Position numbers and translations under genes: made by a program. From assembly GCA_017483645.1 (NCBI GenBank), contig JAFUWD010000032.1:1-32213 (forward strand): a stretch of DNA of 32,213 nucleotides, read 5' to 3'. Numbering within the stretch: position 1 is the first letter of the stretch; every line of letters starts with the position of its first letter. The stretch is from Muribaculaceae bacterium (GTDB taxonomy: Bacteria; Bacteroidota; Bacteroidia; Bacteroidales; Muribaculaceae). The notes under the pieces were generated by a model. The model saw only the letters and a list, made by a program, of their open reading frames with translations, searched no databases and was not told the DNA's origin. This document shows, one piece after another, positions 8,461 to 16,462 of the stretch.

Positions 8461-9207
8461 ATGAAACTTCTTGAAGGAAAAGTCGCTTTGATCACAGGTG
8501 CCGCACGAGGCATCGGCAAAGCCATCGCGCTGAAGTTTGCCAGCGAAGGTGCAGACATCGCATTCACCGACCTCGTCATCGACGAGAACGGAAAACAAAC
8601 CGAGCAGGAAATCCAAGCCCTCGGTGTCAAGGCCAAAGGCTATGCGTCGAATGCCGCCAATTTTGCCGAGACCGAGCAGGTCGTGGCACAAATCAAAGAG
8701 GAGTTCGGACACATCGACATCCTGGTCAACAACGCCGGCATCACCAAGGACTCCCTCATGCTCCGCATGACCGAGGCACAATGGGACGCCGTGATTGCTG
8801 TGAACCTGAAGAGCGCGTTCAACTTCATCCACGCCCTCGTGCCCGTCATGATGCGCCAGCGTGCAGGCTCCATCATCAACATGGCCAGCGTGGTGGGCGT
8901 GCACGGCAACGCCGGACAGGCCAACTACGCCGCCTCCAAGGCCGGACTCATCGCCCTGGCCAAGAGCGTGGCCCAAGAGATGGGCAGCCGCGGCATCCGT
9001 GCCAATGCCATCGCACCGGGCTTCATCGAGACGGCCATGACGGCCGCCTTGCCCGAGGACATCCGCAAGCAGTGGGTCGAGAAAATTCCGCTGCGCCGCG
9101 GAGGCACCGTCGACGACATCGCTGCCGTGGCCACCTTCCTGGCCAGCGACATGTCGAGCTACGTCACCGGCCAGGTCATCCAGGTGGACGGCGGCATGAA
9201 CATGTAA
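8461..9207 (+). CDS. fabG: 3-oxoacyl-[acyl-carrier-protein] reductase
   Basis: FabG reduces 3-oxoacyl-ACP to 3-hydroxyacyl-ACP with NADPH in fatty-acid elongation. The 248-residue short-chain dehydrogenase has the cofactor motif TGAARGIG (12-19), the NNAG structural motif (90-93), and a complete catalytic tetrad: Asn115, Ser143, and Tyr156/Lys160 in YAASK. The C-terminal VTGQVIQVDGGMNM is characteristic of FabG. The ATG is followed directly by the standard KLLEGKVALITG opening. It is a single-gene unit with its own promoter and terminator and no other fatty-acid genes nearby; a different short-chain reductase is less likely given the close family match. Confidence 0.94.
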   Translation: MKLLEGKVALITGAARGIGKAIALKFASEGADIAFTDLVIDENGKQTEQEIQALGVKAKGYASNAANFAETEQVVAQIKEEFGHIDILVNNAGITKDSLMLRMTEAQWDAVIAVNLKSAFNFIHALVPVMMRQRAGSIINMASVVGVHGNAGQANYAASKAGLIALAKSVAQEMGSRGIRANAIAPGFIETAMTAALPEDIRKQWVEKIPLRRGGTVDDIAAVATFLASDMSSYVTGQVIQVDGGMNM

Positions 9208-9229
9208 AATACACCGCATCACTAAAACC

Positions 9230-9269
9230 AACGTGGGTGGGGCCAAGCGCTCCACCCACGTTTGCTTTT
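9230..9269. terminator. Bidirectional terminator between fabG and the convergent secreted-protein gene
   Basis: AACGTGGGTGG (9230-9240) and CCACCCACGTT (9252-9262) form a perfect 11-bp stem. TTTGCTTTT follows on the plus side and a GGTTTTAG run on the minus side, so it can serve both converging genes. Confidence 0.85.
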
Positions 9270-9289
9270 CCGGTGCCGAACCGCGTGCC

Positions 9290-10066
9290 TCAGCGCACGA
9301 TGACCTTGCGGCCGTTCACGATGTAGATGTTCGGAACGAGGTTGTTGACATCGGCGGCACGCACTCCGCTGGCCACCTTCATGCCCTGGATGTTGTACAC
9401 GTCCACCACGTCGCCGCCGGCCACGATGTCGGTGATGCCAGTCACCTCATTGGCGCCCAGGTGGCGGGCCACCATGGTGAGGGGCTGCTGGGTGGAGGTG
9501 GTGATGTAACAGCGAGTGGCATAAAAGACATTGTTCTCGCTGTCGACGTGGGTGAAGCGCGCCTCGGCGTTATTCAGGGCCAGGATGCCGTATTTGCCCT
9601 TTCCCTGGGCCTTGAGTGCGGCTCCGCTCATGGTCACCTGCACACCTGCCTCGGTGGTGAAGGTGAGCGATGCGTCGGCAGCGGTGAGCTGGGTGTTCAC
9701 GAGAAATTTCTTCGTTCCCGTCTCGCCGGCATAATACAGGATGTAGGGCACGCCAGCCTTCACGCCCTCGGCCTTGCAGTCCTGGAAGCAAAGTTCCACA
9801 ACGTTGCCCTGCTGGTTCACGCCCACCAGGCGCTCCAGCTGCCATCCCTGCCCGAGAACCGCGTCGAGATCCTGCTCGCTCAAGTCGAACGGCAGCGCCA
9901 CGGTGTTCCATCCGGTGAACAGGTAGCGGTTCATCGTCACGTCGCATTGCATGCCTGCATACTTGTCGACCGCTGTGCCGCTGTAGGTGTTCAGGGTCAC
10001 TTTTGTCTGTGCGCTGGCCGTTATCACCATAGCGGCCACTGCGATAATCGAGAAGATTTTTTTCAT
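9290..10066 (-). CDS. Secreted protein of unknown function with a sorting-domain-like C terminus
   Basis: The 258 residues begin with a clear signal peptide (MKKIFSIIAVAAMVITASAQ). A GWNTVALPFDL segment follows, a phrase common in large Bacteroidales secreted proteins. The last 40 residues or so (VDVYNIQGMKVASG to YIVNGRKVIVR) resemble the beta-strand C-terminal tails of type IX-secreted or 'secretion system C-terminal sorting' proteins. No enzymatic motif is visible. It converges on fabG and lies behind its own promoter, after the terminator of the O-acyltransferase cluster, so it is a single-gene unit. Export is well supported; use of a type IX system is only suggested by the tail. Confidence 0.75.
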   Translation of the reverse strand: MKKIFSIIAVAAMVITASAQTKVTLNTYSGTAVDKYAGMQCDVTMNRYLFTGWNTVALPFDLSEQDLDAVLGQGWQLERLVGVNQQGNVVELCFQDCKAEGVKAGVPYILYYAGETGTKKFLVNTQLTAADASLTFTTEAGVQVTMSGAALKAQGKGKYGILALNNAEARFTHVDSENNVFYATRCYITTSTQQPLTMVARHLGANEVTGITDIVAGGDVVDVYNIQGMKVASGVRAADVNNLVPNIYIVNGRKVIVR

Positions 10067-10106
10067 AATGATATATTTTTAGAGTTAGGTATCACATGAT
10101 TTCTCA

Positions 10107-10137
10107 CAAAATTACGAAAATTATTCGTTCTTGTCAA
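10107..10137 (-). promoter_or_regulatory. Promoter for the secreted protein gene 9290-10066
   Basis: On the minus strand, TTG (10137-10135) and TAATTTTG (10114-10107) are spaced by 20 bp. The predicted leader is about 35-40 bases. Confidence 0.7.
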
Positions 10138-10149
10138 CAATCACGGCCG

Positions 10150-10175
10150 AAAAAATCGGGAGACACGACTTCCCG
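10150..10175 (-). terminator. Terminator after the MBOAT gene
   Basis: Read on the minus strand, CGGGA and TCCCG form a short G+C stem around a 9-base loop, followed at once by ATTTTTT. It ends the minus-strand cluster 3 bases after the MBOAT stop codon. Confidence 0.6.
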
Positions 10176-10177
10176 GG

Positions 10178-11662
10178 TCAGAACTGGGCATAGATGAACG
10201 GCTGCACGTCGGCCGCTGCGAAGTGGATGACGAGCTGCACCACAACGATGAAAATGAGCAGCTTGAAAATCCAAAACGAGTCGATGAACATCTGCCTCAG
10301 GTCGGCCACGATGCGCTTGGGCACAAAGTGGGCCGCGAAAGCCAGCGCCATCATGATGCACCAGGTGGAGCGCACGCTTGCAAAGACCGGGAAATAAGCC
10401 GGGTCGAAGCGCGAGAACGTGCCGGCAATCACTTGCCACGCCGTAGTAAAGCTGTCGGCACGGAAAAACACCCACAACAGCGACACCACCACAAAGGTGG
10501 TCAGCCACGACAAAAACTTCACGGGCCAGCTGTCGGGGATTTTTTTGAGCGACGGCAGCAGCGCCTTGTGAGCGCACAGCGCCAAGCCGTGCCCCGCCCC
10601 CCAGAAGACGAATGTCCAGGCTGCTCCGTGCCACAGGCCTCCCACCAGCATGGTGGTCATCAGGTTCACATACTGGCGCGCCTTACCGCGGCGGTTGCCG
10701 CCCAGGGAGATATAAACATAGTCGCGCAGCCAGAACGAAAGCGACATGTGCCAACGCCGCCAGAACTCGGTGACACTGCGCGAGCGGTAAGGCAAATCAA
10801 AGTTCACACCCAGGTCATAGCCCATGACCGAGCCCAAACCGATGGCCATGTCGCTGTAGCCCGAGAAGTCGCAATAAATCTGCATCGTGTAGCCCAAAAT
10901 GGCCATGAGCAGCTCCACGCCGCTGTAGCCGGTGGGGTTGCCGTAGGCGATGTTGACGTATTGCGCAATGTAGTCGGCTACAACGGCTTTTTTTAGCACA
11001 CCTATCATGAAAAGCCACAAGCCGCCGTAAATCATTTGAGCGTCGGTCCGCTTATTGGCCCGAAGCTGCGGCATAAACTCGGAAGCCCGGACGATGGGGC
11101 CTGCCACCAGGCAGGGGAAGAACGACAGGAAGAACAAATATTCCAGATAGCTGTCGGTGGGCTGCAGCTTGCCCTTGTACACATCCACCACATAGCTGAT
11201 GGTGCGGAAGGTGTAGAACGAGATGCCGATGGGCATCACGATGTCGAGGGGCTGGAAATTGCTCTGGACGAGAGCACTCAGATTGGCCAGTGCAAAGTTG
11301 GTGTACTTGAAGGCCAGCAGCGTGCCGGCCGACAGCACCAGCGACAGCCACAACAGCCCCTTGCGGATGGCGGGCGTGTTGCTGGTGTGGATGCGGCGCG
11401 CCACCCACCAGTCGACGAGCGACGTGGCCACCAGCAGCAGAAAATACCAGCCACTGGATTTGTAGGAGAAAAACAGCGAGAAGGCGATGACAAAGAGCAT
11501 CATCTGCGTGCGACGGCTCTTCAGCAGGCCATAAAGCGGCAAGAAGACGATGGCCAGCACCCAAAACAGGCCACTGGAGAACATCAACGGCTCACCGGGG
11601 GTGTAGCTCAGCTGCTCCAGCACATGGTGCCATAAAGTGGAAAAATCGTAACTCAAATCCAT
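10178..11662 (-). CDS. MBOAT family membrane O-acyltransferase (AlgI/PatA-like)
   Basis: This 494-residue polytopic membrane protein belongs to the membrane-bound O-acyltransferase family that moves acetyl or other acyl groups across the membrane onto extracellular glycans. Many hydrophobic helices span the sequence. The family hallmarks are WRRWHMSLSFWLRDYVYISLGG in the central region (His305) and GGLWHGAAWTF with the expected catalytic His345. Length and motifs match AlgI, PatA and DltB relatives. The SGNH gene ends 13 bp upstream, echoing PatA/PatB and AlgI/AlgJ pairs in which an SGNH partner completes acetyl transfer. The acceptor could be peptidoglycan, given the neighbouring genes, or a surface polysaccharide; sequence alone does not decide. 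Confidence 0.92.
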   Translation of the reverse strand: MDLSYDFSTLWHHVLEQLSYTPGEPLMFSSGLFWVLAIVFLPLYGLLKSRRTQMMLFVIAFSLFFSYKSSGWYFLLLVATSLVDWWVARRIHTSNTPAIRKGLLWLSLVLSAGTLLAFKYTNFALANLSALVQSNFQPLDIVMPIGISFYTFRTISYVVDVYKGKLQPTDSYLEYLFFLSFFPCLVAGPIVRASEFMPQLRANKRTDAQMIYGGLWLFMIGVLKKAVVADYIAQYVNIAYGNPTGYSGVELLMAILGYTMQIYCDFSGYSDMAIGLGSVMGYDLGVNFDLPYRSRSVTEFWRRWHMSLSFWLRDYVYISLGGNRRGKARQYVNLMTTMLVGGLWHGAAWTFVFWGAGHGLALCAHKALLPSLKKIPDSWPVKFLSWLTTFVVVSLLWVFFRADSFTTAWQVIAGTFSRFDPAYFPVFASVRSTWCIMMALAFAAHFVPKRIVADLRQMFIDSFWIFKLLIFIVVVQLVIHFAAADVQPFIYAQF

Positions 11663-11675
11663 GACGGCACAGTTT

Positions 11676-12515
11676 TTATTTGGCAGGTTGCAGAACGATG
11701 GTGCGAGTGCGGGCTTTGGCCTCGGCGGGCACGTTCAGCTTGATGGGGTGAGCGCCGGTGGTCATCACCCAGCGGCACACACGGTCGCACCACGCCGCAG
11801 CGCTGGTGCGCGTGGGATGGGCGCCGTCCTTGGCCCGGTCAAAATGCTGGCCGTTGCTCAGGAAGAAACTGCCGTCGGCACACGAAGCCTCAAGCATGTC
11901 GTTGATGCCGGTGTCGGGCTTCCAGTTGGGCGGACCTATCCACACATAGGGGATATTGCCTATCTGCGACAGCATATTGTCGAGATAGCGCTGGCGTTTC
12001 TTCTTGATGTCGCTCACAAAAAGCTCATTGGCACCCAGGCACACAAACACATAGTTGGGCTTGAACTGGTTGATGTACTCCTTGAGCTTGGTGGTCCTGC
12101 CCCACACCTCGGTGGTGCTGCTGTACCAGATGACGTTGACCAGTGTGTGGCCGTTGTGCTTGGCATAGGCTGCCAGCCGTGGTCCCAGCCCCTCGAGCAT
12201 CGAGTCGCCGATAAAGAGAATGGTCTTGCTGGTGGTGTCCATGGGAGCGCGCCATCCCTTGGGATGTGCAGGCGCAGCTGTAGCCGGTGCGGCAGAGGTG
12301 ACTTTGCCGCCCTTTCCACTGGTTGCTGTTTTGCGAGTTGCCACACGCTTGGGATTCTCACTGGCCTGCACCGGGCTGAACAGCGTTTCGGCAAACGAGG
12401 CGGTTTTGAGTGTGGATGCACCCATTTCCAGCCCGTCGGTGTTGACCGACAAGGCCGCGAAAATAGCAAGCGCAATTATCAAGATGGCCAGCAGGCCACC
12501 CAACGGTTTGTTCAT
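11676..12515 (-). CDS. Membrane-anchored SGNH protein, probable acetyl-transfer partner of the MBOAT enzyme
   Basis: The 279-residue protein has an N-terminal hydrophobic anchor (about 5-24), a low-complexity Ala/Pro/Lys linker (about 50-90) and a periplasmic SGNH domain. Its blocks are FIGDSMLEG with nucleophile Ser105, CLGANEL with Asn163, and KDGAHPT with Asp230 and His233. The anchored architecture and the 13-bp gap to the MBOAT gene suggest a PatB- or AlgJ-like acyltransferase, or an esterase acting on the same polymer. It starts 30 bp after the epimerase stop codon with no separate promoter seen, so it is probably carried on the epimerase transcript. Confidence 0.85.
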   Translation of the reverse strand: MNKPLGGLLAILIIALAIFAALSVNTDGLEMGASTLKTASFAETLFSPVQASENPKRVATRKTATSGKGGKVTSAAPATAAPAHPKGWRAPMDTTSKTILFIGDSMLEGLGPRLAAYAKHNGHTLVNVIWYSSTTEVWGRTTKLKEYINQFKPNYVFVCLGANELFVSDIKKKRQRYLDNMLSQIGNIPYVWIGPPNWKPDTGINDMLEASCADGSFFLSNGQHFDRAKDGAHPTRTSAAAWCDRVCRWVMTTGAHPIKLNVPAEAKARTRTIVLQPAK

Positions 12516-12545
12516 AGACGATAGTTAGTTGATATTCCTATTCTA

Positions 12546-13700
12546 TTATTTGCCGGCAAGCAGTTTGATGCCGATGCCGGGAATGTCGTGCAGTGTGATT
12601 TTTCCGTTCTCCACGGTCATGCCCGAGAAACGGTCGTTGGCAATGAGCAGGTTGCCGTCGAGGTCGGCATAGTCGACCAGCGGCGACAGGTTGGCGGCGG
12701 CCGTCACACCACACGATGTCTCGGTCATGCAGCCCACCATCACCTTCATGTCGAGTGCGCGGGCCAGAGTCACCATTTTATAGGCCTCGTGCAGGCCGGT
12801 GCTCTTCATCAACTTGATGTTGATACCGTCGTACACACCCTTGAAGCGCACAATGTCGGGCAAGCGCTGGAAGGCCTCGTCGGCGATGATGGGCAGTGGC
12901 GAGCGCTCACGCAGCCAGGCCGTCTCGTCAATCATCTCCTTGTCGAAGGGTTGCTCCACAAACCAGCAGTTGCGCTCGGCCAGCCAGTGGCACATCTCCA
13001 GTCCGTGCTCCTTGCTTTTCCAGCCCTGATTCACATCGACACAGATGGGCACATCGGGCATCATCTCGCGGATGATGTTGATGGTTTCCTGATCTTTGTC
13101 AAGGCCCATCTTCACCTTGATGAGCTTGAAGCCGCGGCACTCCTCCACCTTCTGACGTACTTTCTCCTCAGTGTCGATGCCGATGGTCATGCTGGTGACC
13201 GGCGTTTTTTCGGGATTCAGACCCCAAATCTTATACCAAGGCTGACCCATGATCTTGCCCAGCAGGTCGTGCAGGGCGATGTCCACACTGGCCTTGGCAG
13301 CGCGGTTGTTGGGAGCCACATTGTCCACATAGGTGAGAATATCTTCGATGCGGAAGGGGTCGGTGAACTGCTCCAGATCGAGCGACGACAGGAACTTGGT
13401 CACGCTCTCCACACTCTCGCCCAGATAGGGAGGCATCGAGGCTTCACCGTAGCCCACAATTCCGTCGTACTCGAGCTTCACCTGCACATCGGGCGTGGTG
13501 GTGCGGCTGTAACGAGCCAGATTGAAGGCGTGGCGCAACTTCAGTTCATAGGGTTCAAACGACAATTTCAGTTTGCCCGATTTTCCCCGATGGTTCACAT
13601 TGATGCGTTTGCCGCGCTTGTTGGCGGCATCGAGCGAGATGGGTGAAGCGGCGGCCAGTGCCGTGAGTCCGGCTCCCACAATAAATTTACGTCGGTCCAT
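12546..13700 (-). CDS. Enolase-superfamily dipeptide epimerase (probable L-Ala-D/L-Glu epimerase)
   Basis: The 384-residue protein fits the muconate-lactonizing subgroup. It has the KxK motif (LIKVKMG, Lys195/Lys197), metal ligands Asp222 (VDVNQGW), Glu249 (EQPF) and Asp274 (ADEA), and the opposite-face Lys296 (NIKLMK). A DLDG motif (Asp346, Asp348) matches the DxD that binds the dipeptide amino group in Ala-Glu epimerases. These enzymes convert L-Ala-D-Glu from peptidoglycan into L-Ala-L-Glu for ordinary peptidases. The N terminus, DRRKFIVGAGLTALAAASP, is twin-arginine-like and implies export. An NlpC/P60 endopeptidase that could release the dipeptide lies directly upstream. Relaxed specificity for other dipeptides is possible. 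Confidence 0.9.
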   Translation of the reverse strand: MDRRKFIVGAGLTALAAASPISLDAANKRGKRINVNHRGKSGKLKLSFEPYELKLRHAFNLARYSRTTTPDVQVKLEYDGIVGYGEASMPPYLGESVESVTKFLSSLDLEQFTDPFRIEDILTYVDNVAPNNRAAKASVDIALHDLLGKIMGQPWYKIWGLNPEKTPVTSMTIGIDTEEKVRQKVEECRGFKLIKVKMGLDKDQETINIIREMMPDVPICVDVNQGWKSKEHGLEMCHWLAERNCWFVEQPFDKEMIDETAWLRERSPLPIIADEAFQRLPDIVRFKGVYDGINIKLMKSTGLHEAYKMVTLARALDMKVMVGCMTETSCGVTAAANLSPLVDYADLDGNLLIANDRFSGMTVENGKITLHDIPGIGIKLLAGK

Positions 13701-13746
13701 TATGTGTTGTTTTGTTTAAAGTTATGTGTTTTGTTCTACTAATCCA

Positions 13747-13776
13747 CAAAGATAATCATTTTTTCAGAAATACCAA
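13747..13776 (-). promoter_or_regulatory. Internal promoter upstream of the epimerase gene
   Basis: On the minus strand, TTG (13776-13774, inside the NlpC/P60 3' end) and TATCTTTG (13754-13747) are 19 bp apart. The 63-bp gap here is the widest in the cluster, which supports a secondary start giving a leader of about 40 bases. Confidence 0.55.
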
Positions 13777-14903
13777 GGATGACGCTTCACCGCTGTGATG
13801 CCCTTGGTGCCAATCTGCCCGTCGATGCGGCTGATGGAGAGCGGGGAATACAGGTAATCGGGGGCTGTGGGTTCCAGACTGTTGATTTTCACCTGTCCCG
13901 AGCAGTGGATGTAGCGCCCGTCGCGCAGGTAGATGCCCACGTGGGTCACACGGCCGGTCTTGCTGTTGCCGAAGAATAGCAAGTCGCCCAGACGTGCCTG
14001 ATGCCAGTCGGAGATTTTCTCACCCGTGAGGGCCTGCTGTGAGGCGTCGCGCTGCACAATGATGCCATTGGCCAGATAGCACACTTTCACCAGGCCCGAG
14101 CAGTCGGTAACCTTGGTACTGGTGCCTCCCCACAGATAGCCCGAGCCCATCATCCTGCGCGCCACACGCTCAATGAGTGCGCTGTCAAAGGTCTGTTCGG
14201 CCCAGCCGGCCAGCTCGGCGACCTCGGCCTTGAGCACATAGCCCTCACGACCGTCGGGTGTGGCCAGCTTCAGCCACTTGCCGCTCTCGCCACGCCACTC
14301 CAGGATGTTGCCCATCACCAGGTCGCTCACAGTTTCATCGTTCTTCGGCTCGGTCACCAGCCGCGTGCAGTATTCCGTCACGATGTAGCGCCGGGCGGCA
14401 CGCCAGGTTGCCATCTCGGCCTCGGTCTTATAGGCCAGCGAGCTCACTGGCACCCAGGCGATATAGTCATCGGGCATCTGCACCCGCGCCCAGTCGTCGT
14501 CAATATCCAGCACACACACGGGCTGGCCCATCAGTCCCTGAGTGGCCACCTCGGCACTGTGCTTGCCCTGCGTGCGCAGTGTGGCCACCGACAGTTTCAC
14601 TTGGGCCCAGTGTTTACTTGCCGGGACTGAGCTTTCAAGCACCACCAAATGATTTTTGAAGTCCTTGACGCCGTGCGCACGCAGTCCCGCCTCGATGGCC
14701 GCACTCTGCTGCATCGTACCCACGGTGCCCACCAGCACCGAAGTGCCACGCTGGCTGACCATGCGCACGTCCCAGATGGCCGTGCGGCTATCGGGGGCCA
14801 GTTCCTTCTTCATCTGGTCCAACACATTGTTCATTTTCACTTGGGCGGTCATTGCGCCCGTCAGCAGCAACGCGGCTGCCATGATGGTGAGTATTCGTTT
14901 CAT
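13764..14903 (-). CDS. Secreted NlpC/P60 endopeptidase with SH3-like domains
   Basis: The 379 residues comprise a signal peptide (MKRILTIMAAALLLTGAMTAQ), about 220 residues containing bacterial SH3-like segments (for example GQPVCVLDIDDDWARVQ and SGKWLKLATPDGREGYV), and a C-terminal NlpC/P60 papain-fold domain. The catalytic triad is present: Cys268 in TDCSGLV, His321 in THVGIYL and His333 in YIHCSG. Such enzymes cut D-gamma-Glu-diaminopimelate bonds in peptidoglycan stems, leaving L-Ala-D-Glu, the substrate expected for the epimerase encoded next. It starts 15 bp after the transglutaminase-like gene stops, so the two are co-transcribed. Confidence 0.93.
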   Translation of the reverse strand: MKRILTIMAAALLLTGAMTAQVKMNNVLDQMKKELAPDSRTAIWDVRMVSQRGTSVLVGTVGTMQQSAAIEAGLRAHGVKDFKNHLVVLESSVPASKHWAQVKLSVATLRTQGKHSAEVATQGLMGQPVCVLDIDDDWARVQMPDDYIAWVPVSSLAYKTEAEMATWRAARRYIVTEYCTRLVTEPKNDETVSDLVMGNILEWRGESGKWLKLATPDGREGYVLKAEVAELAGWAEQTFDSALIERVARRMMGSGYLWGGTSTKVTDCSGLVKVCYLANGIIVQRDASQQALTGEKISDWHQARLGDLLFFGNSKTGRVTHVGIYLRDGRYIHCSGQVKINSLEPTAPDYLYSPLSISRIDGQIGTKGITAVKRHPWYF

Positions 14904-14918
14904 GTTTTAATGAATATA

Positions 14919-16346
14919 TTACTTAATGAGATGGGACACCGGGGTGATGCCTTGCACCGTGAGGTGTGAGTGCCAGTGGTCGTAGTAGAGGTTGCCGCCA
15001 CGCCACTCCACCTCGCCGGGCTGGAAGTCGACGGTCTCGCTGCGGATGTAGGTCTTGGGCGGGCTCAGGCGGTCGCCCACCCCCTCGTTGCTGGCCATGC
15101 GATAAAGGTCAAGGCCGCTGATGTAGTAGTTCTCAAGCGGAGAGTCCATCGTGCCGCGACCGAACGACGGGTCGGTGGGAACCCATCCCACACCTTCAAA
15201 ATAAGTTTCGGCCCAGTCGTGCCAGCCCTCGTCACCTGGGTTGATGACCCAACCGCTTTCCCAGCGTGCAGGAATGCCCAGCGAGCGCACCAGCGTGATG
15301 TAGAGCAATCCCACCTGGCCACAGTCGCCGTGGCCATTGTCGAGCACATACTGCGGAATATTGGCCAGCGTGCTGTACTCGCGGGCGCCGGCCCAGGGAT
15401 AAGCCCGGGAAATCCATTTGTAAATCATCGAGGCTTGCAGCACAGGATTGGTCTCATTGCCCACAATTTGTCGTGCCAGGGCACGCATCTCGTCGGTGAT
15501 GATGATGTGGCGCGGTTCGCTGGCCGTGAAGCGGCGATACAGCTCACTGTCGGTCTTATAGGGCCGCACCAGTGCCAGCAGGTCGTCTTGCGCGATGTGC
15601 CGCTCGCCCACCTCGTAGGAAAATGAATATTCAAAATGCGTGGGCTTGCCTTTCTCGGCCACGGCCTCCATGTAAACGGTGTGGTGCTTGCTGCCCTCAC
15701 TCATCACCACGGGGCGGTTGCCGCCGTCGAGCTGGATGCGGCGCTGGCGCAGATTTTGGTAGGGGAAGGGCATCCACACACGCAGCGTCTCGCCGGCCGG
15801 TACGGCATCGGCATCCACATCGAGGGTGAACGTGGCGTTCACACGCCGCCAGTCGCGTACGCCCTGCGGGTCGGCCGGTGTGCGCATGGCTTCGCGCAGA
15901 TAGCGCAGGCGCTCCTTGTAGCTCGCTTCGTCGTCCTGACCGGTGCGCTCCTGAAACTCGTCGGCCAGCAGCCACAGGTTGCGCACGCTCTTGCGGAACC
16001 ACCACTCCTGTCCATCAATGACCATGTACTCGATTTTCTTACCTTTTTTCCAAGCCGATATTTGTTCATCGGTGGCTTGAGGCTCTCGCTCTCGTATCAA
16101 TTTGGCTCCCTGCTCGGGTGTCATGTTGAAATCCTTGCGGATGCGCTGCATAATGGTTTGCAACGAGTCGATGCGCACGGCGTCGGCACGACGCACCTTC
16201 TTGGGCAGCGATTTCATGATTTTCTCAGCACGGGCAAACTCGCCCTGCGCAATGCATTGGTCCACCTGGGGCTGCCAGTCGGCATCAGCGGCCATGAGCG
16301 CCACGAAGCTCACCCAACACATCATAAGCAACAATACTTTTCTCAT
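14919..16346 (-). CDS. Secreted transglutaminase-like cysteine protease
   Basis: The 475-residue protein has a signal peptide (MRKVLLLMMCWVSFVALMAA). About 170 residues without a recognised fold are followed by a beta-rich segment (170-250) and a transglutaminase-like core with Cys342 (GHGDCGQVG), His376 (GWHDWAETYF) and Asp392 (TDPSFG). In bacteria this core usually acts as a peptidase or amidase rather than a cross-linker. As first gene of a cluster with an NlpC/P60 endopeptidase and a dipeptide epimerase, a role in trimming peptidoglycan peptides is likely. ATG 16346 is chosen because it begins the signal peptide; the in-frame GTG at 16373 lies in the promoter. Confidence 0.87.
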   Translation of the reverse strand: MRKVLLLMMCWVSFVALMAADADWQPQVDQCIAQGEFARAEKIMKSLPKKVRRADAVRIDSLQTIMQRIRKDFNMTPEQGAKLIREREPQATDEQISAWKKGKKIEYMVIDGQEWWFRKSVRNLWLLADEFQERTGQDDEASYKERLRYLREAMRTPADPQGVRDWRRVNATFTLDVDADAVPAGETLRVWMPFPYQNLRQRRIQLDGGNRPVVMSEGSKHHTVYMEAVAEKGKPTHFEYSFSYEVGERHIAQDDLLALVRPYKTDSELYRRFTASEPRHIIITDEMRALARQIVGNETNPVLQASMIYKWISRAYPWAGAREYSTLANIPQYVLDNGHGDCGQVGLLYITLVRSLGIPARWESGWVINPGDEGWHDWAETYFEGVGWVPTDPSFGRGTMDSPLENYYISGLDLYRMASNEGVGDRLSPPKTYIRSETVDFQPGEVEWRGGNLYYDHWHSHLTVQGITPVSHLIK

Positions 16347-16372
16347 TTTTTCGTCTTTTCTGGTTTTATGCA

Positions 16373-16405
16373 CAAATTTAACGAATTTATCCGATTTTGA
16401 ACCAA
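16373..16405 (-). promoter_or_regulatory. Promoter for the muropeptide/O-acylation cluster
   Basis: On the minus strand TAAATTTG (16380-16373) is a perfect -7 box. TTG at 16405-16403 lies 22 bp upstream, slightly longer than usual. The leader to ATG 16346 would be about 20-25 bases. The intergenic stretch 16381-16462 also has to hold the divergent nitroreductase promoter, for which no good match was found. Confidence 0.6.
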
Positions 16406-16462
16406 TTGTGATGAAATAATCCTCACAAATCTTCGTTTTTCAATAAAAAACACCCATTACTC

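Noticed and set aside
9233-10099. A 288-codon open frame opposite the secreted protein gene
   Set aside because: The minus-strand gene has a signal peptide, a consensus promoter and a terminator; the opposite product is His/Val-rich shadow sequence.
12588-13646. A 352-codon open frame antisense to the dipeptide epimerase
   Set aside because: The epimerase has all catalytic residues; the antisense product is His/Val-rich with no family features.
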